Shown: piece by piece, positions 6,861 to 9,143 of the stretch
Numbering within the stretch: the first letter of the stretch is position 1
Layout: each line of letters opens with the position of its first letter
Source of the DNA: Acidobacteriaceae bacterium
Lineage (GTDB): Bacteria > Acidobacteriota > Terriglobia > Terriglobales > Acidobacteriaceae
Assembly (NCBI GenBank): GCA_003166055.1
Contig: PMWR01000574.1
Span: 7,098-16,240, forward strand
DNA: 9,143 nt
Direction: 5' to 3'
Translations under genes and position numbers: made by a program
The notes under the pieces: model-generated
Seen by the model: the letters and a program-made list of their open reading frames with translations, nothing else
The model's database searches: none
Told to the model about the DNA's origin: nothing

Positions 6861-6876
6861 GGGCCTGGGGAGGCCC
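6861..6876. terminator. Small GC hairpin between convergent cpoB and the pilin gene
   Basis: GGGCCT (6861-6866), loop GGGG and AGGCCC (6871-6876) make a perfect 6-base GC-rich stem in the 127-base gap where cpoB (plus) and the pilin gene (minus) converge. There is no T-run on either side, so it is at best a pause or bidirectional 3'-end structure. The rest of 6773-6899 holds nothing I recognise. Confidence 0.3.
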
Positions 6877-6899
6877 AAAGGCTACGCCACCATCGCAAA

Positions 6900-7094
6900 C
6901 TAGACCGAGGTTGAGAGCGTCGTGCTGACGGTGTTGAATGCAGTGTCGAGCCCTTTTGCAAGAGCATGCATGCCGGCGACGGCGCCAAACGCGACCAGGG
7001 CCACGGCCAAAGCGTATTCGACTAAATCCTGACCTTCTTCGTGGCTGTTCAGGACCTGGAGCTTAACGTGGAGCTTGACGAGCAAGTTATTCAA
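6900..7094 (-). CDS. flp: Flp/Fap-type pilin (class IVb prepilin), stand-alone
   Basis: The 64-residue product has the layout of Flp pilins, the subunits of Tad-type pili. A charged leader (1-21) ends in HEEG, then QDLVEYALAVALVAFGAVAGM forms the single hydrophobic helix, and a short Thr/Ser-rich tail follows. The prepilin-peptidase site is G21|Q22 with Glu at +5 and Tyr at +6 of the mature protein, exactly as in Flp (G|xxxxEY). The start is TTG at 7094-7092. AAGGAGGAG on the minus strand (7109-7101) lies 6 bases upstream and fixes it. No tad assembly genes, prepilin peptidase or second pilin is in the window, so its machinery must be elsewhere. It could instead be a pseudopilin-like minor component. 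Confidence 0.85.
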   Translation of the reverse strand: MNNLLVKLHVKLQVLNSHEEGQDLVEYALAVALVAFGAVAGMHALAKGLDTAFNTVSTTLSTSV

Positions 7095-7359
7095 TTCGAA
7101 CTCCTCCTTGTTTGGTTTTTACCCGCAACATACATTGAATCGTCACCACAGTAATCTCCCATTGAATTACCGTAGTTTCAGACTCCCAATGGCTGTTCGC
7201 TGGCCTCTAACGGAAGTAGACGAACAACTCCAGCGATGAGTTTACATGCAGCAAATGCCCTTGGGGATACTCATTTCGTGTTATTCCGTTCTCTGGATGC
7301 TCCCTTTCGCTGCTCTGCGTCTGTGTTTTCCTGAATGCCTTCTGTGCGCATACCCGGAA
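7095..7359. other. Intergenic region upstream of the pilin gene and downstream of the SDR gene
   Basis: This 265-base gap holds no supportable gene. CATTGAAT occurs twice on the plus strand (7133-7140 and 7160-7167, 27 bases apart) just upstream of the pilin gene and could be a paired regulator site. On the minus strand TTGGGA, 17 bases, TTCAAT is a weak candidate pilin promoter. Around 7316-7330 the sequence CTCTGCGTCTGTGTT resembles CTCTGCGT-type intergenic repeats seen widely in environmental bacterial genomes, by memory only. Confidence 0.35.
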
Positions 7360-8148
7360 TCAGATTCCCTTGGACAGGCCCCCATCCACCAGGAGCGTTT
7401 GCCCCGTGATGTAGGAAGCGCGCGCGGAAGCTAGCCACACAATGGCGTCGGCAACTTCTTCCGCCAGGCCCACGCGCCGCAACGCGGTCTGCTCTCCCAA
7501 TCCAGCCAGACAGTCTGCCTCCGGCAGGCCAGCCTCCGCGGCTCGCACGCGTGCGAGTTCCTTCAACCGTTCCGTAGCGGTATACCCCGGCGCAACATTG
7601 TTGACAGTAATTCCGTCTCTTCCAAACTCGTTCGACAGGCTCTTGACCAGGCCCAGCACGCCGCTCCGAACCGCGTTCGAGTAAATCAGCTCCGGGACAG
7701 GCTGGCGCACGGAGACCGAAGTGAGCGTCACCAGCCTTCCCCAGCGCTTCCGCTGCATGTGCGGCAATACGGCGCGGGCAAAGTAAACCACGCTCATGAA
7801 GTTCAGCTCGACAGCACGATGCCACTCCTCGGTGGTGGTCGAAAGAAACATGCGCGGAGGCGGCCCGCCCGCGTTGGTCACACACACATCCAGGCCATTG
7901 AACTCATGCGCCACATGCGCGACAAACTCCTTCACCGCGGCGGCGTCGGTCACGTCAAGCGGCTCCGCTATCACCACGGCGGAGTAGCGGCTGCGAATCT
8001 CGTCTGCCGCGGCGTTCAGCTTCCTCGCATCGCGTGAACACATGGCCACGCGCGCGCCCTCTTCGGCAAACTTCATCGCGGCCGCGCGTGCGATTCCCTC
8101 GCTTGACGCGGCCACAATCACACTGCGACCCTTTAATCCAAGATCCAA
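7360..8148 (-). CDS. SDR-family NAD(P)-dependent oxidoreductase with a non-classical active site
   Basis: A short-chain dehydrogenase/reductase of about 262 residues with a Rossmann fold. The N-terminus reads DLGLKGRSVIVAASSEGIARA: the usual TGxxxGxG cofactor loop is AASSEGIA (about 13-20). NAG (92-94) and the PG of NNVAPGYTAT are conserved, and it ends YITGQTLLVDGGLSKGI. Around the catalytic site it has TSVSVRQP then YSNAVRSGV: Y156 is present, but the Lys of YxxxK is Val, with Arg one residue later. This resembles a FabG-like subfamily carrying NAGGPPP and SNxxR. The substrate is unknown. I place the start at TTG 8148, with GAGGG 5 bases upstream, since it gives the standard SDR N-terminus and no overlap. 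ATG 8214 would add 22 residues, lacks a ribosome site and overlaps the cupin gene. It follows the cupin gene by 37 bases, probably in one transcript. Confidence 0.85.
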   Translation of the reverse strand: MDLGLKGRSVIVAASSEGIARAAAMKFAEEGARVAMCSRDARKLNAAADEIRSRYSAVVIAEPLDVTDAAAVKEFVAHVAHEFNGLDVCVTNAGGPPPRMFLSTTTEEWHRAVELNFMSVVYFARAVLPHMQRKRWGRLVTLTSVSVRQPVPELIYSNAVRSGVLGLVKSLSNEFGRDGITVNNVAPGYTATERLKELARVRAAEAGLPEADCLAGLGEQTALRRVGLAEEVADAIVWLASARASYITGQTLLVDGGLSKGI

Positions 8149-8185
8149 CGGTTCCCTCGTATGCAGCCGTCTCTGCGGCGTTTTC

Positions 8186-8560
8186 TCATCTGCCTTCCGC
8201 GCGGAGATACGCATCGTCGCGGTCGATCCAGTCCTGCCTCGGCGGATTGAAGATGTCCAGATCTACCGTGTCTTCAAGAGCAAACGCCTCATGCGGCACA
8301 TGCGGAGGAATGCAGAGCACTTCGCCGCCATGCACGGTCATCTCTTTCCCCTCGATCAGAAACCTGAGCGCTCCTTCAAGAATGTATGTGATCTGCTCGT
8401 TATGGTGGCTGTGCAAGGGCACATGCGCGCCCTTCTTCAGCAGCACCCGCGCCAGCATCACATTGGCGCCAACGACAAACTGCCGTCCGATGAGCGAACT
8501 CAACTGTTCAACTTCGATATCATCCCACCGCTTGAAGGTCGACTTCCCTGCTCCGGTCAC
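8186..8560 (-). CDS. Small single-domain cupin, KdgF-like
   Basis: A 124-residue cupin. Motif 1 is GAHVPLHSHHNEQITYILEG (44-63), with likely metal ligands H50, H52 and E55 or Q56. Motif 2 is GEVLCIPPHVPHEAFALED, with H90 as the fourth ligand. The C-terminal DLDIFNPPRQDW resembles the ending of KdgF-type cupins, which open or isomerise unsaturated uronate in pectin and alginate breakdown; that function here is inference. The start is GTG at 8560, because AGGAG (8571-8567) lies 6 bases before it. A longer version from TTG 8602 would add 14 residues without a comparable ribosome site. The SDR gene follows, and SDR plus cupin pairs do occur in sugar-acid catabolism, so a joint small-molecule pathway is plausible but unproven. 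Confidence 0.83.
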   Translation of the reverse strand: MTGAGKSTFKRWDDIEVEQLSSLIGRQFVVGANVMLARVLLKKGAHVPLHSHHNEQITYILEGALRFLIEGKEMTVHGGEVLCIPPHVPHEAFALEDTVDLDIFNPPRQDWIDRDDAYLRAEGR

Positions 8561-8654
8561 ATGCGTCTCCTGTTGCGCTTGCAGATGAGCACTGCGGCGC
8601 AACGCCTTCTACAATAACGAACGCACGCGGGAGTTGGGAAGACCCGCACAACCC

Positions 8655-8696
8655 AAAGAAAAATCCTCCTCTGCGCGCAAAGCTCAAAGGAGGATT
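8655..8696 (-). terminator. Intrinsic terminator after korB
   Basis: On the minus strand AATCCTCCTTTG (8696-8685) pairs with CAGAGGAGGATT (8673-8662) over 12 positions with one U-G pair, leaving an 11-base loop. It is followed by a T-rich tract (TTTTTCTTT). It lies 22 bases after the korB stop and separates korB from the cupin-SDR unit, which therefore needs its own promoter within about 8561-8654. Confidence 0.85.
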
Positions 8697-8717
8697 CTTG
8701 TTGGATCGAATTGGGAC

Positions 8718-9143
8718 TTACTGCAGGCTGTGCATCAGCGAATCCAGCGCCGCTTTCGGCGGCTTGGTTACGGATTCCGGCAGCGTGGCCAGCGGCTCAT
8801 CCACCACGTTAAGCAAATCGATGAACGTCGGTTTCTGGGTGTCGATGTAGAACACGCCGGTAAGTATCTCGTCGTTGCTGGCCGATTCCATCAGCGTGCG
8901 CACCGCATTGGCCTTGTCCGTGGGGTCGTAGTCCTCGTGCAGCTTGCGCAGGCGCAGGTTGGAACCGTCGTGCATCTCCACTTCGTAAACTTCGCCGGAG
9001 TTGTAATCCACTTCGATCTCATCGAAGCTGGCCACAAAGCCAATCTCGTTGATCGGCTCGTCGTTTTCCTGCATGAACTTGTAGCTCTTGGTCGATCCTT
9101 CGTGATCGTTGAAGGTCACACAGGGACTGATCACATCGAGCAT
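8718..9143 (-). CDS. korB: 2-oxoacid:ferredoxin oxidoreductase beta subunit, C-terminal part (runs off the right edge)
   Basis: The last 141 codons of a beta subunit of the 2-oxoglutarate/pyruvate:ferredoxin oxidoreductase family. With the alpha subunit it oxidatively decarboxylates a 2-oxoacid to acyl-CoA and reduces ferredoxin, using thiamine diphosphate. The visible part begins LDVISPCVTFNDHEGSTKSY, a strongly conserved stretch with the ISPC cysteine that lies after the thiamine-diphosphate domain. It continues through the beta C-terminal domain (GFVASFDEIEVDYNSGEVYEVEMHDG, LRKLHEDYDPTDKANA) to TAA at 8720. The Met at the edge is internal, and the true start and the thiamine site lie outside. 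The 2-oxoglutarate enzyme (KorB) is the best guess; pyruvate or branched-chain 2-oxoacid substrates cannot be excluded. The alpha gene is expected upstream, beyond 9143. A strong terminator follows. Confidence 0.88.
   Translation of the reverse strand: MLDVISPCVTFNDHEGSTKSYKFMQENDEPINEIGFVASFDEIEVDYNSGEVYEVEMHDGSNLRLRKLHEDYDPTDKANAVRTLMESASNDEILTGVFYIDTQKPTFIDLLNVVDEPLATLPESVTKPPKAALDSLMHSLQ

Noticed and set aside
7356..7368. Palindrome GGAATC-A-GATTCC at the SDR stop codon
   Set aside because: A one-base centre cannot form a normal hairpin, and overlap with the coding end makes chance likely.
7246..7434. A 62-codon plus-strand frame overlapping the 3' end of the SDR gene
   Set aside because: It is partly antisense to a well-supported gene, has no ribosome site and no recognisable domain.
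1..9143. CRISPR array, tRNA/rRNA, insertion sequence, prophage or toxin-antitoxin module
   Set aside because: No spaced direct repeats, cloverleaf, transposase, integrase or paired small toxin genes were found by eye on either strand.

Overview
The window looks like a chromosomal segment of an Acidobacteriota-type bacterium (Terriglobia-like). This is inferred from the fairly high GC, the style of the Tol-Pal proteins (a Pal lipoprotein carrying an Ig-like domain, a TonB-type protein in the tolA slot) and the company of a 2-oxoacid:ferredoxin oxidoreductase and a Flp-type pilin. No rRNA or marker gene is present to prove it.

Left edge (1-866, minus strand): the N-terminal half of recN, a DNA-repair ATPase of the SMC-like family, running off the window. 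It is divergent from the gene cluster to its right. The 196-base gap holds a good recN promoter whose -35 element overlaps a TTGACA on the other strand.

Centre (1063-6772, plus strand): a complete Tol-Pal cell-envelope cluster in the order tolQ, tolR, TolA/TonB-like gene, tolB, pal, cpoB (ybgF). TolQ and TolR form the proton-driven motor in the inner membrane. The TonB-type protein would span the periplasm. TolB and the Pal lipoprotein link to the outer membrane and peptidoglycan, and CpoB is the periplasmic coiled-coil/TPR partner. tolQ and tolR overlap and the third gene follows closely. The later gaps (157, 289 and 157 bases) are larger and contain structured DNA: a hairpin before tolB, a 12-base direct repeat and a 12-base palindrome before pal, and a striking inverted array of 7-base repeats between pal and cpoB.

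Right part (6900-9143, all minus strand): a lone Flp-type pilin gene with a TTG start behind a very strong ribosome binding site. Next comes a two-gene unit of a KdgF-like cupin followed by an SDR oxidoreductase with a non-classical active site. Last is the C-terminal part of korB (2-oxoacid:ferredoxin oxidoreductase beta subunit) with a clear intrinsic terminator behind it.

No tRNA, rRNA, CRISPR array, insertion sequence or phage gene was seen. I do not see an undescribed multi-gene system. The most unusual items are the heptamer inverted repeat, the Ig-Pal fusion and the SDR active-site variant.
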